Assembly (NCBI RefSeq): GCF_003994415.1
Contig: NZ_CP034689.1
Span: forward strand, 372,001 to 436,000
From: Achromobacter spanius
Lineage (GTDB): Bacteria; Pseudomonadota; Gammaproteobacteria; Burkholderiales; Burkholderiaceae_B
Direction of reading: 5' to 3'
DNA: 64,000 nt
This document shows, one piece after another, positions 1-9,311 of the stretch (position 1 is the first letter of the stretch; every line of letters starts with the position of its first letter). The notes beneath the pieces are model-generated. The model was not told the DNA's origin and ran no database searches. It was given only the letters and a program-made list of their open reading frames with translations. A program made the translations under genes and the position numbers.

Positions 1-3000
1 TCGGCGGTGGATGGCGATGGAGACACGCTGCTGTATTCGGTGAACAGCGCTGCGACGCATGGCATGGTGACGGTGGACCCGGCAACGGGCGCGTACACGT
101 ATACGCCGACGGCGGATTACACCGGTAGCGATAGCTTCATCATCAGCATTGATGACGGCGAAGGCAACGTGACGCAGTCGACGGTAAGTGTCACGGTTGC
201 GGCGGTGGCGGATATCACCGACGACGCGATCACGACCAATGAGGACACGACGGTCAACATCGCCGTGTTCGGCAACGACAGTTTCGAGAACGCGGGTCAC
301 GCCATCACGGCCATCGACGGCATTGCAGTGGTGGTGGGCGCGCCGGTCTTGGTCGCGAACGGTTCGGTCACGCTGAAGGCCGACGGCACCTTGGATTTCA
401 CGCCGGCAACGGACTACAACGGTTCGACCAGCTTCACGTACACCGTGACGTCTGGCGGCGCGGTGGAGACGGCAACCGTCACGGTTACGGTCACGGCGGT
501 GGCGGATGCGCCGATAGCGGTGGATCCAGCGGTCCCCGGCCAAGTCTTTGATCCGGCCACGGGCAACTATGCAATCAGCCTGAATGAGGACGCTGTCTTC
601 AGTGGCCAGGTCTCGGCAGTGGATGGCGACGGCGATACGCTGGTCTACAGCGTATCCGCAGTCGCCACGCACGGCATGGTCACCGTCGATGCAGTGACCG
701 GCGCGTACACCTACACGCCAACGGCCGACTACTACGGTGCCGACAGCTTCATCATCAGCATCGATGACGGCGAAGGCAACGTGACGCAGTCGACGGTGAG
801 TGTCACGGTCGCTGCGGTGGTGGATATCACCGACGACACGATCACGACCAATGAAGACACGACGGTCAACATCGCCGTAGTCGGCAACGACAGCTTCGAG
901 AATGCGGGTCACGCCATCACGGCCATCGACGGCATGGCGGTGGTGGTGGGCACGCCGGTCTTGGTCAGCAATGGTTCCGTAACGTTGAAGGCCGACGGCA
1001 CCTTGGACTTCGCTCCGGCAGCTAATTACAACGGTTCGACCAGCTTCACCTACGCCGTGACGTCTGGCGGCGCGCTGGAGATGGCAACCGTTACGGTCAC
1101 CGTCACGGCCGTGGCGGATGTGCCGGTGACGGTCGACCCAGCGGTCCCGGGCCAGGTCTTTGACCCTGCCACGGGCAACTACGCGATCAGCCTGAACGAG
1201 GATGAGGCCTTCAATGGCCAGGTTTCGGCGGTGGATGGCGATGGAGACACGCTGCTGTATTCGGTGAACAGCGCCGCGACGCACGGCGTGGTCACGGTGG
1301 ACCCGGTGACGGGCGCCTACACCTACACACCGACGGCCGACTACTACGGCAGCGACAGCTTCGTCATCAGCATCGACGACGGCAACGGCAATGTGAGCTT
1401 GTCGACGGTGGATGTCACGGTCTCGGCCGTGGTGGATATCGTCAACGACACGATCACGACCAATGAAGACACGACGGTCAACATCGCCGTGGTCGGCAAC
1501 GACAGCTTCGAGAACGCGGGTCACGCCATCACGGCCATCGACGGCAATGCCATCCTGGTGGGCACGCCGGTCGCCGTCATGAACGGTTCGGTCACGCTGA
1601 AAGCCGATGGCACCTTGGACTTCGCGCCCTCGGCCGACTTCAACGGTTCGACCAGCTTCACGTACACCGTGACGTCTGGCGGCGCGGTGGAGACGGCAAC
1701 CGTTACGGTGACCGTCACGGCGGTGGCGGATGTACCGGTGACGGTCGACTCGGCAGTTCCCGGTCAAACCTTTGACCCGGCCACGGGCAACTACGCGGTC
1801 AGTCTGAACGAGGACGCTGTCTTCAACGGCCAGGTCTCGGCGGTTGATGGCGACGGCGATACGCTGACCTACGGCGTATCCGCAACTGCCACGCACGGCA
1901 TGGTGACAGTCGATCCGGCAACGGGTGCCTACACCTACACGCCCACGGCGGACTACACCGGTGCCGACAGCTTCATCATCAGTATCGACGACGGCGCAGG
2001 CAACGTAACGCAGTCGACGGTAAGCGTCACGGTCTCGGCGGTGGTGGATATCACCAGCGACACGATCACGACCGCCGAGGACACGACGGTCAACATCCCG
2101 GTGTTCGGCAACGACAGTTTCGAGAACGCCGGGCGCAGCATCACGGCCATTGATGGCAATGCAGTCGTGGTCGGTACGCCGGTCGCAGTCACCAACGGCT
2201 CGGTCACGCTGAAGGCCGATGGCACCTTGGACTTCACGCCGACCACGGATTTCAACGGCCCGGCCAGCTTCACGTACACCGTGACGTCTGGCGGCGCGGT
2301 GGAGACGGCATCGGTCACGGTGACCGTCACCGCAGTGGCGGATGCGCCGATGACGGTGGATCCGGTAGTACCTGGTCAAACCTTTGACCCTGCCACGGGC
2401 AACTACGCAATCAGCCTGAACGAGGACGCAGTCTTCAATGGCCAGGTGTCGGCGGTGGATGGTGACGGTGACACGCTGACCTACAGCGTATCCTCGACAG
2501 CCACGCGCGGCATGGTGACGGTGGATTCGGCAACGGGTGCGTATACCTACACGCCTGCTTCCGATTACTACGGTGCCGACAGCTTCATCATCAGCATCGA
2601 CGACGGCATGGGCAGCATCAGCCTGTCGACGGTGACGGTGACCGTGGCCGCCGTGGCGGATATTGCCGACGACACGATCACGACGAATGAGGACACGACG
2701 GTCAACATCGCCGTGTTCGGCAACGACAGCTTCGAGAACGCCGGACGCAGCATCACGGCTATCGACGGCAATGCCATCATGGTGGGCACGCCGGTCGCGG
2801 TTGCCAACGGTTCGGTCACGTTGAAGGCCGATGGCACCTTGGACTTCACGCCCGCCACCGATTTCAACGGCCCGACCAGCTTCACGTACACGGTGACGTC
2901 TGGCGGGGCCGTGGAGACGGCAACGGTTACGGTGACCGTGACGGCGGTGGCGGATGCGCCGGTGACGGTGGATCCGGCAGTGCCTGGTCAAACCTTTGAC

Positions 3001-6000
3001 CCGGCCACAGGCAACTACACAATCAGCCTGAATGAGGACGCTGTCTTCAATGGCCAGGTTTCGGCAGTGGATGGCGACGGCGATACGCTGGTCTACAGCG
3101 TATCCGCAGCTGCCACGCAGGGGATGGTGACGGTTGATCCGGTAACGGGTGCCTACACCTATACGCCGACGGCCGACTACTACGGTGCCGACAGCTTCAT
3201 CATCAGCATCGATGATGGCGCGGGCAACATCAGCCTGTCGACCGTGACGGTGACCGTGGCCGCCGTGGTGGATATCACCAGCGACACGATCACGACCAAT
3301 GAAGACACCCCGGTCAACATCGCCGTAGTGGGCAACGACAGCTTCGAGAACGCCGGACGCAGCATCACGGCCATCGACGGCAACGCAGTCATTGTCGGTA
3401 CGCCGGTCGCGGTTGCCAACGGTTCGGTCACGCTGAAAGCCGATGGCACCTTGGACTTCGCACCCTCGGCCGACTTCAACGGTTCGACCAGCTTCACCTA
3501 CACCGTGACGTCTGGCGGGGCGGTGGAGACGGCATCGGTCACGGTGACCGTCACCGCGGTGGCGGATGCGCCGATGGCGGTGGATCCGGTAGTACCTGGT
3601 CAAACCTTTGACCCGGCCACGGGCAACTACGCAATCAGCCTGAACGAGGACGGGGCCTTCAATGGCCAAGTCTCGGCGGTGGATGGCGATGGAGACACGC
3701 TGCTGTATTCGGTGAACAGCGCTGCGACGCACGGCATGGTGACGGTGGACCCGGCAACGGGCGCGTACACGTATACGCCGACGGCCGACTACTACGGCAG
3801 CGATAGCTTCATCATCAGCATTGATGACGTCGAAGGCAACGTGACGCAGTCGACGGTAAGCGTCACGGTCGCGGCAGTGGTGGATATCCTCAACGACACG
3901 GTCACGACCAATGAGGACACGATGGTCAACATCGCCGTGGTTGGCAACGACAGCTTCGAGAACGCTGGACGCACCATCACTGCCATCGACGGCACTGCCA
4001 TCTTGGTGGGCACGCCGGTTGCAGTCGCCAACGGATCGGTCACGTTGAAGGCCGATGGCACCATCGACTTCACGCCGACTACGGACTTCAACGGCCCGAC
4101 CAGCTTCACGTACACCGTGACCTCTGGCGGTGCGGTCGAGACGGCAACCGTCACGGTGACCGTCACGGCGGTGGCGGATGCGCCGGTGACGGTCGACCCG
4201 GCAGTACCTGGTCAAACCTTTGACCCTGCCACGGGCAACTACGCGATCAGCCTGAACGAGGACGCTGTCTTCAGTGGCCAGGTCTCGGCGGTTGATGGCG
4301 ACGGTGACACCTTGATTTATGGCGTAAGCACCCCGGCGCTGCATGGCATGGTGACGGTTGATCCGGCAACGGGCGCGTACACCTACACGCCGACGGCCGA
4401 CTACTACGGTGCCGACAGCTTCATCATCAGCATGGACGACGGCACGGGCAACATCAGCTTGTCGACGGTGACGGTGACGGTGGCCGCCGTGGTGGACATC
4501 ACCAGCGACACGATCACGACCAATGAAGACACGACGGTCAACGTCGCGGTGGTCGGCAACGACACGTTCGAAAACGCGGGCTTCGTCATCACGGCCATCG
4601 ATGGCAACGCAGTCGTGGTCGGTACGCCAATCGTGGTGGCCAACGGTTCGGTCACGTTGAAGGCCGATGGCACCTTGGACTTCGCGCCCACGGCCAACTA
4701 CAACGGTTCGACCAGCTTCACCTACACCGTGACGTCTGGCGGCGCGGTCGAGACGGCGACCGTGACGGTCACAGTGACCGCCGTGGCGGATGTGCCGATG
4801 ATGGTGGACCCGGCGGTGCCCGGTCAGACGTTTGACCCCGCCACGGGCAATTACGCGGTCAGCGCCGTTGAAGACACGGCCTTCAATGGCCAGGTCTCGG
4901 CGGCGGATGGCGACGGCGATACGCTGGTCTACAGCGTATCTTCGGCGGCCATGCACGGCATGGTGACGGTTGATCCGGCAACGGGGGCGTACACCTACAC
5001 GCCAACGGGCGACTACTACGGTGCCGACAGCTTCATCATCAGCATCGATGACGGCCAAGGCAACGTGACGCAGTCGACGGTAAGCGTCACGGTGGCGGCA
5101 GTAGTGGACATTGCCAACGACACGGTCACGACCAACGAAGACACAGCGGTCAACATCGCGGTGTTCGGCAACGACAGCTTCGAGAACGCCGGGCGCAGCA
5201 TCACGGCCATCGACGGCAACGCCATCGTGGTGGGTACGCCGTTGGCAGTCGCCAACGGGTCGGTCACCCTGAAGGCGGACGGCACCCTGGACTTCCTGCC
5301 GGGCTCGCACTTCCACGGTTCAACCAGCTTCACCTATACCGTGACGTCCGGTGGCGTCACCGAGACCGCTACGGCCACGATCAACGTCACTGCGATCAAC
5401 GATGTACCCATCTTGGTGGACGTCAGGATTGGCGGCCAGGTGTTGAATCCCGTCACGGGTGAGTACGGCGTGCCGACAACGGAAGACACATCGGTCGCTG
5501 GACGTGTGGAGGCGTTGGACTCGGACGGCGAGCCGCTCCAGTACACGGTGACCACCTTGCCGGCCCACGGCGCGGTGACGCTGAATGCCGCTACCGGAGA
5601 CTACGTCTATACGGCCATCGGTGATTTCCACGGCAACGACCGCTTCGTGGTGACGATTACCGATGGCAGCGGAGGCTTGGTGCAAACGGTGGTGAATGTG
5701 ACCGTCGGGGCAATCGTGGACATCGACCACGATACGGTGACGACCAACGAAGACACGACCGTGAATATCGCGGTGCAGGCCAACAACACGTTCGAGAACG
5801 CCGGGCACGTCATCACGGCTATCGATGGGTCGGCGGTGGTGGTGGGAACGCCGGTCGCGGTCGCCAACGGCCTGGTGACACTGCGCGCCAATGGCACCTT
5901 GGACTTCGCGCCTTCGACCAACTACAACGGCACCACGACCTTCACCTACACCGTCACCTCGGGTGGCGTGACCGAGACGGCGAACGTTACCGTGAACGTG

Positions 6001-7173
6001 ACGGCGGTGAACGACAGCCCGGTCGTACCGGCGGTGGCCGTGAGCCTGCCGCTGGGCGGCGGCGGCCTGGAGGTGTCGGCGGATGGGGGCTTGCTGGCCG
6101 GCGCGTCGGACGTCGATGGCGACCCCTTGCGCGTGACCGAGGTCAGTGTGGATGGCGTGCCGGGCAGCACGCCGGCCGGCTCGCCCCTGGCGATTCCGGG
6201 GGGAGGCACGTTGTTGGTCAGGCCCGACGGCAGCTACGTCTTCACCCCGTCCACGGGCTTCACGGGCGAACTGGTGGTGCGTTACCGCGTCAGCGACGGC
6301 AATGGCGGGTTCACGGAATCGACCTTCACGCTGCGCAATTCGACGCCGTTGTTCGTGGAGCAGGAAAACTTCCTGTTCGTTCCGCAGTCAGGGGCAGGCG
6401 AGTCGAACATAGGCGGCAACGCCGGCTTGTCGGCAAGCGAGGTGAGTTCGGTGTTGATCAACGCCGTGAACCGGCTCGGATCGCTGAACGGCACCGCGGA
6501 CCTTCCGCAATCGGGTGGCGCCGTGTTGCGGGCGGTCAATGGCGTCAACAGCCTGGACCATCTGGGAACCTTCGATGCCTTGGGCGCGGTGCTGCAAGCC
6601 GTCAACGATATCTCGCCGCTGAACGGCAGCGGCGATATGGGCGCGCGGGGCGGCTTGCATCAGCTGCTGGGCGCCGGCCTGGGCGGCGGATGGGGCGACA
6701 GCCAGGCGGTGTTGTCGACGCTGCCGCTGGGTGGCGGCTTGCAACTGGACTTGATGGGGCGCGGCGATCAGTTGCTCTTCGTCATCAACGGGGGCGACGG
6801 CAAGGCGGACATGGGCATCACGCTGGCCAACGGCGCGGCATTGCCGGCCTGGGTGCAGGCGGATGGGCGTGGCGTCGTGTTGATCAATCGGCCGGCTGGC
6901 GTGGAAACACTCAGCCTGCGCCTGACGTCCAGGTCAGGGCCGAATGCCGGCGTTGACCGGGTGATCACGATCGACTTCCTGTCGGGCACGATGCGCGAGC
7001 AGCGCGCCCCGGGGGACTCGTTGCCGCGTCCGCAGACCGCGCCTGACCGCACGCCGGGCGCGGCGGCCGCCGCACCGGTGCGGCTGGCGGGCACGCCGTT
7101 TTCGGTGCAGTTGGAACAAGCGGCGCGGCAGCACGATGTGGAGGACATCGCCTTGATGGACCTGCTGGACTAA
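1..7173 (+). CDS. Giant cadherin-like repeat adhesin, C-terminal part (5' end outside window)
   Basis: The reading frame is open from base 1, so the N-terminus lies upstream of the window. The visible ~2390 residues are about ten 204-residue units. Each unit pairs two ~100-residue beta-sandwich-type modules: one with a VDGDGDTL acidic loop and a TGAYTYTPTADY strand (tandem-95/VCBS/cadherin-like), and one with TTNEDTTVNI and ADGTLDF (Big_9/cadherin-like). The last unit is divergent. After about residue 2040 comes a non-repetitive tail with a final Ig-like segment (LPAWVQADG) and an acidic end (IALMDLLD). DGDGD loops suggest Ca2+ binding. Proteins of this build are usually type I-secreted surface adhesins of the LapA/BapA kind. 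I see no RTX nonapeptides in the tail and no transporter genes downstream, so the export route is inferred. The coding class is clear; the exact family name is not. Confidence 0.9.
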   Translation, partial: SAVDGDGDTLLYSVNSAATHGMVTVDPATGAYTYTPTADYTGSDSFIISIDDGEGNVTQSTVSVTVAAVADITDDAITTNEDTTVNIAVFGNDSFENAGHAITAIDGIAVVVGAPVLVANGSVTLKADGTLDFTPATDYNGSTSFTYTVTSGGAVETATVTVTVTAVADAPIAVDPAVPGQVFDPATGNYAISLNEDAVFSGQVSAVDGDGDTLVYSVSAVATHGMVTVDAVTGAYTYTPTADYYGADSFIISIDDGEGNVTQSTVSVTVAAVVDITDDTITTNEDTTVNIAVVGNDSFENAGHAITAIDGMAVVVGTPVLVSNGSVTLKADGTLDFAPAANYNGSTSFTYAVTSGGALEMATVTVTVTAVADVPVTVDPAVPGQVFDPATGNYAISLNEDEAFNGQVSAVDGDGDTLLYSVNSAATHGVVTVDPVTGAYTYTPTADYYGSDSFVISIDDGNGNVSLSTVDVTVSAVVDIVNDTITTNEDTTVNIAVVGNDSFENAGHAITAIDGNAILVGTPVAVMNGSVTLKADGTLDFAPSADFNGSTSFTYTVTSGGAVETATVTVTVTAVADVPVTVDSAVPGQTFDPATGNYAVSLNEDAVFNGQVSAVDGDGDTLTYGVSATATHGMVTVDPATGAYTYTPTADYTGADSFIISIDDGAGNVTQSTVSVTVSAVVDITSDTITTAEDTTVNIPVFGNDSFENAGRSITAIDGNAVVVGTPVAVTNGSVTLKADGTLDFTPTTDFNGPASFTYTVTSGGAVETASVTVTVTAVADAPMTVDPVVPGQTFDPATGNYAISLNEDAVFNGQVSAVDGDGDTLTYSVSSTATRGMVTVDSATGAYTYTPASDYYGADSFIISIDDGMGSISLSTVTVTVAAVADIADDTITTNEDTTVNIAVFGNDSFENAGRSITAIDGNAIMVGTPVAVANGSVTLKADGTLDFTPATDFNGPTSFTYTVTSGGAVETATVTVTVTAVADAPVTVDPAVPGQTFDPATGNYTISLNEDAVFNGQVSAVDGDGDTLVYSVSAAATQGMVTVDPVTGAYTYTPTADYYGADSFIISIDDGAGNISLSTVTVTVAAVVDITSDTITTNEDTPVNIAVVGNDSFENAGRSITAIDGNAVIVGTPVAVANGSVTLKADGTLDFAPSADFNGSTSFTYTVTSGGAVETASVTVTVTAVADAPMAVDPVVPGQTFDPATGNYAISLNEDGAFNGQVSAVDGDGDTLLYSVNSAATHGMVTVDPATGAYTYTPTADYYGSDSFIISIDDVEGNVTQSTVSVTVAAVVDILNDTVTTNEDTMVNIAVVGNDSFENAGRTITAIDGTAILVGTPVAVANGSVTLKADGTIDFTPTTDFNGPTSFTYTVTSGGAVETATVTVTVTAVADAPVTVDPAVPGQTFDPATGNYAISLNEDAVFSGQVSAVDGDGDTLIYGVSTPALHGMVTVDPATGAYTYTPTADYYGADSFIISMDDGTGNISLSTVTVTVAAVVDITSDTITTNEDTTVNVAVVGNDTFENAGFVITAIDGNAVVVGTPIVVANGSVTLKADGTLDFAPTANYNGSTSFTYTVTSGGAVETATVTVTVTAVADVPMMVDPAVPGQTFDPATGNYAVSAVEDTAFNGQVSAADGDGDTLVYSVSSAAMHGMVTVDPATGAYTYTPTGDYYGADSFIISIDDGQGNVTQSTVSVTVAAVVDIANDTVTTNEDTAVNIAVFGNDSFENAGRSITAIDGNAIVVGTPLAVANGSVTLKADGTLDFLPGSHFHGSTSFTYTVTSGGVTETATATINVTAINDVPILVDVRIGGQVLNPVTGEYGVPTTEDTSVAGRVEALDSDGEPLQYTVTTLPAHGAVTLNAATGDYVYTAIGDFHGNDRFVVTITDGSGGLVQTVVNVTVGAIVDIDHDTVTTNEDTTVNIAVQANNTFENAGHVITAIDGSAVVVGTPVAVANGLVTLRANGTLDFAPSTNYNGTTTFTYTVTSGGVTETANVTVNVTAVNDSPVVPAVAVSLPLGGGGLEVSADGGLLAGASDVDGDPLRVTEVSVDGVPGSTPAGSPLAIPGGGTLLVRPDGSYVFTPSTGFTGELVVRYRVSDGNGGFTESTFTLRNSTPLFVEQENFLFVPQSGAGESNIGGNAGLSASEVSSVLINAVNRLGSLNGTADLPQSGGAVLRAVNGVNSLDHLGTFDALGAVLQAVNDISPLNGSGDMGARGGLHQLLGAGLGGGWGDSQAVLSTLPLGGGLQLDLMGRGDQLLFVINGGDGKADMGITLANGAALPAWVQADGRGVVLINRPAGVETLSLRLTSRSGPNAGVDRVITIDFLSGTMREQRAPGDSLPRPQTAPDRTPGAAAAAPVRLAGTPFSVQLEQAARQHDVEDIALMDLLD
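7..6126 (+). repeat. Tandem 612-nt coding repeats in the adhesin gene
   Basis: The codons for VDGDGD-type loops recur at 7, 619, 1231, 1843, 2455, 3067, 3679, 4291, 4903 and 5515, exactly 612 nt apart each time. The first nine units are nearly identical in DNA; the tenth (5515-6126) is clearly diverged. Perfect spacing without indels indicates homogenisation by recombination and a locus prone to unit gain or loss, and to assembly collapse. Confidence 0.95.
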
Positions 7174-7227
7174 GCGCTTGATGCAGGCAGGAATGCCCGG
7201 GCAAAACAAGGGCCAGGGCAAACGCCG

Positions 7228-7255
7228 GGCGGGCGGGGGGCGACTTCCGCCCGCC
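7228..7255 (+). terminator. Hairpin terminator after the adhesin gene
   Basis: A perfect 9-bp inverted repeat (GGCGGGCGG / CCGCCCGCC, loop about 10 nt) lies 55 nt past the adhesin stop. It could also serve the Lrp gene, which ends on the opposite strand at 7296. There is no real T tract, so termination strength is uncertain. Confidence 0.5.
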
Positions 7256-7295
7256 TTGCCGCCTGGGCCTCAAGCGGCGTGGGCGGGCCGGTGGC

Positions 7296-7721
7296 TCAGA
7301 TGGCTTTGAAGGTCTTCAGGTGAATGCTGGTTTCGGTGGCCGAGATGCCCTTCAGGGTGCGCAGCCGGTCCAGCACTTCAGACAATTGATCGATGGTGGG
7401 CACACGCAGTTCCGCCAGCAGATCCCAGCGCCCGTTCGTGTCATGCAGGCCAGCCACGGCGGGTTCGCCCATCAGCAGGTTCACGATCTTGCGGGTTTCG
7501 TGGCCTTCCACGGCGATGCTTATCCACGCCACGATGTCATCGGTTTCTGCTTCGGGGCGCAGGCGCACGGTATAACCAACGATGATGCCCCGCTCTTCCA
7601 GCTTGCGGATGCGGTTGTCGATGGTGCCGCGCGATACGTCCAGTTTCTTGGCCAGGGTGGCGATTGACAGGCGGGCATTCGCGCGCAGCAGTCCAAGCAG
7701 ATTCTGGTCTAGCGTGTCCAT
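7296..7721 (-). CDS. Lrp/AsnC-family transcriptional regulator
   Basis: A 141-aa protein with the family's standard layout. An N-terminal winged HTH (residues ~1-60, with LSIATLAKKLDVSRGTIDNR as recognition helix region) is followed by a RAM/ligand-binding domain ending in HLKTFKAI. Members of this family bind amino acids and often control a divergently transcribed catabolic gene. Here the neighbour is an ornithine cyclodeaminase-family gene starting at 7846, with a 124-bp shared promoter region. I infer that this protein senses the amino-acid substrate of that enzyme and regulates both genes. The start is the first ATG of the HTH and gives the normal family length. Confidence 0.9.
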   Translation of the reverse strand: MDTLDQNLLGLLRANARLSIATLAKKLDVSRGTIDNRIRKLEERGIIVGYTVRLRPEAETDDIVAWISIAVEGHETRKIVNLLMGEPAVAGLHDTNGRWDLLAELRVPTIDQLSEVLDRLRTLKGISATETSIHLKTFKAI

Positions 7722-7845
7722 TGCGAAAAGTGCTAATCATGGCTGTCGGAATGCCAGAATCTTAGCGTTTCGTATGGAATATTGTCACTATGAATTGATT
7801 TGGGCATCAGCCAGAATTTCCTTTCCATCACTTGGGGAGAAAAAA

Positions 7846-8895
7846 ATGACGACACTGCTCACAACATCGGACGTTGCCAACATCATGGCCTTGCAAGGCC
7901 CGCGCAAGGTGTTTACCGAACTGCTCGACTACGTACTGGCCGATTTTTTGCGATGGCAGGAATTCGACAAATGCGCGCGCGTCGCCAGTCACTCCCCCAC
8001 CGGCGTCATCGAACTGATGCCCACCGCCGACCACGAGCTCTACAGCTTCAAGTTCGTCAACGGCCACCCCAATAATCCGCATGCCGGCCTGTCCACCGTG
8101 ATGGCCTTTGGCGCGTTGGCCCAGGTCAACACCGGCGAGCCGCTGCTGATCAGCGAACTGACGCTGACCACCGCCTTGCGCACCGCCGTCACCTCCGCCC
8201 TGGCCGCAAGGGCGTTGGCGCGGCCCGATTCTCGGTCGATGGCCCTGATCGGCAACGGCGCGCAGGCCGAGTTCCAGGCGCTGGCTTTCCACTATGTGCT
8301 GGGCATCGACACGCTGCACGTGTACGACGTGGACCCGGACGCCACCCGCAAGCTGCAATCGAACCTGGCCGCCGCCGCGCCGGCCTTAGCGGTGCTGGTC
8401 TTCGACGGTGCCGCCCAGGCCGTCAAGGGCGTGGACATCGTCACCACCGTCACGGCCGACAAGGCCTACGCCACCATTCTGAGCGCCGACATGGTCGAGC
8501 CAGGCATGCACATCAATGCCTTGGGCGGAGACTGCCCGGGCAAGACCGAGCTGCATGCCGACGTGCTGAAGCAGGGCCCTGTTTTTGTTGAGTACGAACC
8601 GCAGACCCGCATTGAAGGCGACCTGCAGCAGATGCCCGCGGATTTTCCGGTAACGGAGTTGTGGCGCGTGCTGACGGGCCAGGCGGCCGGACGCCAAAGC
8701 GCGTCCCAGGTGACCATCTTCGATTCAGTCGGGTTTGCGCTGGAGGATTTCTCGGCCCTGCGTTGGTTGCGCGACAGCGCTGCCCGGCTGGGCGTGGGCA
8801 CCCGCATTGAAGTGGCGCCGCAATTGCACGACCCCAAGAACCTGTTCGACGTGGTGCTTGCGGCAACCCGCGTCACGACAGGTGGCGCGGGTTGA
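7846..8895 (+). CDS. Ornithine cyclodeaminase/mu-crystallin family protein
   Basis: A 349-aa cytosolic NAD(P)-dependent enzyme of the OCD/mu-crystallin family. The Rossmann motif is visible as ALIGNGAQAEFQALAF (~residues 130-145), followed by VYDVDP and GMHINALGGDCPGKTEL, a family signature region. Ornithine cyclodeaminase turns ornithine into proline plus ammonia; close relatives act on other amino or imino acids, so substrate is not certain. The ATG at 7846 is chosen because a purine-rich GGGGAGAAAAAA precedes it and the N-terminus then matches the family; the frame is open further upstream but without support. It is divergent from an Lrp-type regulator, a common pairing. Confidence 0.88.
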   Translation: MTTLLTTSDVANIMALQGPRKVFTELLDYVLADFLRWQEFDKCARVASHSPTGVIELMPTADHELYSFKFVNGHPNNPHAGLSTVMAFGALAQVNTGEPLLISELTLTTALRTAVTSALAARALARPDSRSMALIGNGAQAEFQALAFHYVLGIDTLHVYDVDPDATRKLQSNLAAAAPALAVLVFDGAAQAVKGVDIVTTVTADKAYATILSADMVEPGMHINALGGDCPGKTELHADVLKQGPVFVEYEPQTRIEGDLQQMPADFPVTELWRVLTGQAAGRQSASQVTIFDSVGFALEDFSALRWLRDSAARLGVGTRIEVAPQLHDPKNLFDVVLAATRVTTGGAG

Positions 8896-8909
8896 AGGCT
8901 TGGCTCCCC

Positions 8910-9122
8910 CTACGCCCGTGTGGGCGCCTGGGTCGGTGGCGTGCCCTCATGGAACATGCCTTTCAACTGCGACCGCAGCTCGGGTGAGTCGGCGTGCTTG
9001 TGTACGGTGGTGGCGTGCTGCACGGCGGCTTCCAGCAGTTCGTCGTCGCTATCCGCGGCCAGGGCCACCGAGCAGTTCATGTCACTGGGGTACTCACGGC
9101 AATCGATGTATTTGCGGGTCAT
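8910..9122 (-). CDS. DUF1059-like small protein
   Basis: A 70-aa protein beginning MTRKYIDCREYPSD. The pattern of an N-terminal C-x-E-x-P segment, 'MNCSVALAADSDDELLEAAVQHA' type core and a late histidine (VHKHADSPELRSQLK) fits the DUF1059 family. These are small cytosolic proteins of unknown function that often carry a conserved Cys/His pattern. The ATG at 9122 is preceded by AGGGAGAACGTC, a good ribosome binding site; longer in-frame starts lack one. It stands alone, convergent with the OCD-family gene. Confidence 0.8.
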   Translation of the reverse strand: MTRKYIDCREYPSDMNCSVALAADSDDELLEAAVQHATTVHKHADSPELRSQLKGMFHEGTPPTQAPTRA

Positions 9123-9311
9123 GACGTTCTCCCTGCGCAGCGCCCGGGGGCGGCTTGCGCGATGGAATTTCCGACGCGCTGCATACTGGGACATCGGGCG
9201 GGATGGCGCGTCGCAGCGCACCCGATGATGTCAAAAGTATAGGTCTGGCGCAGCCGTGGCGTAGCGGGAAAATGCGGGGTCGGCCCCTGTATTCATGCCG
9301 CCCCGCCATCC

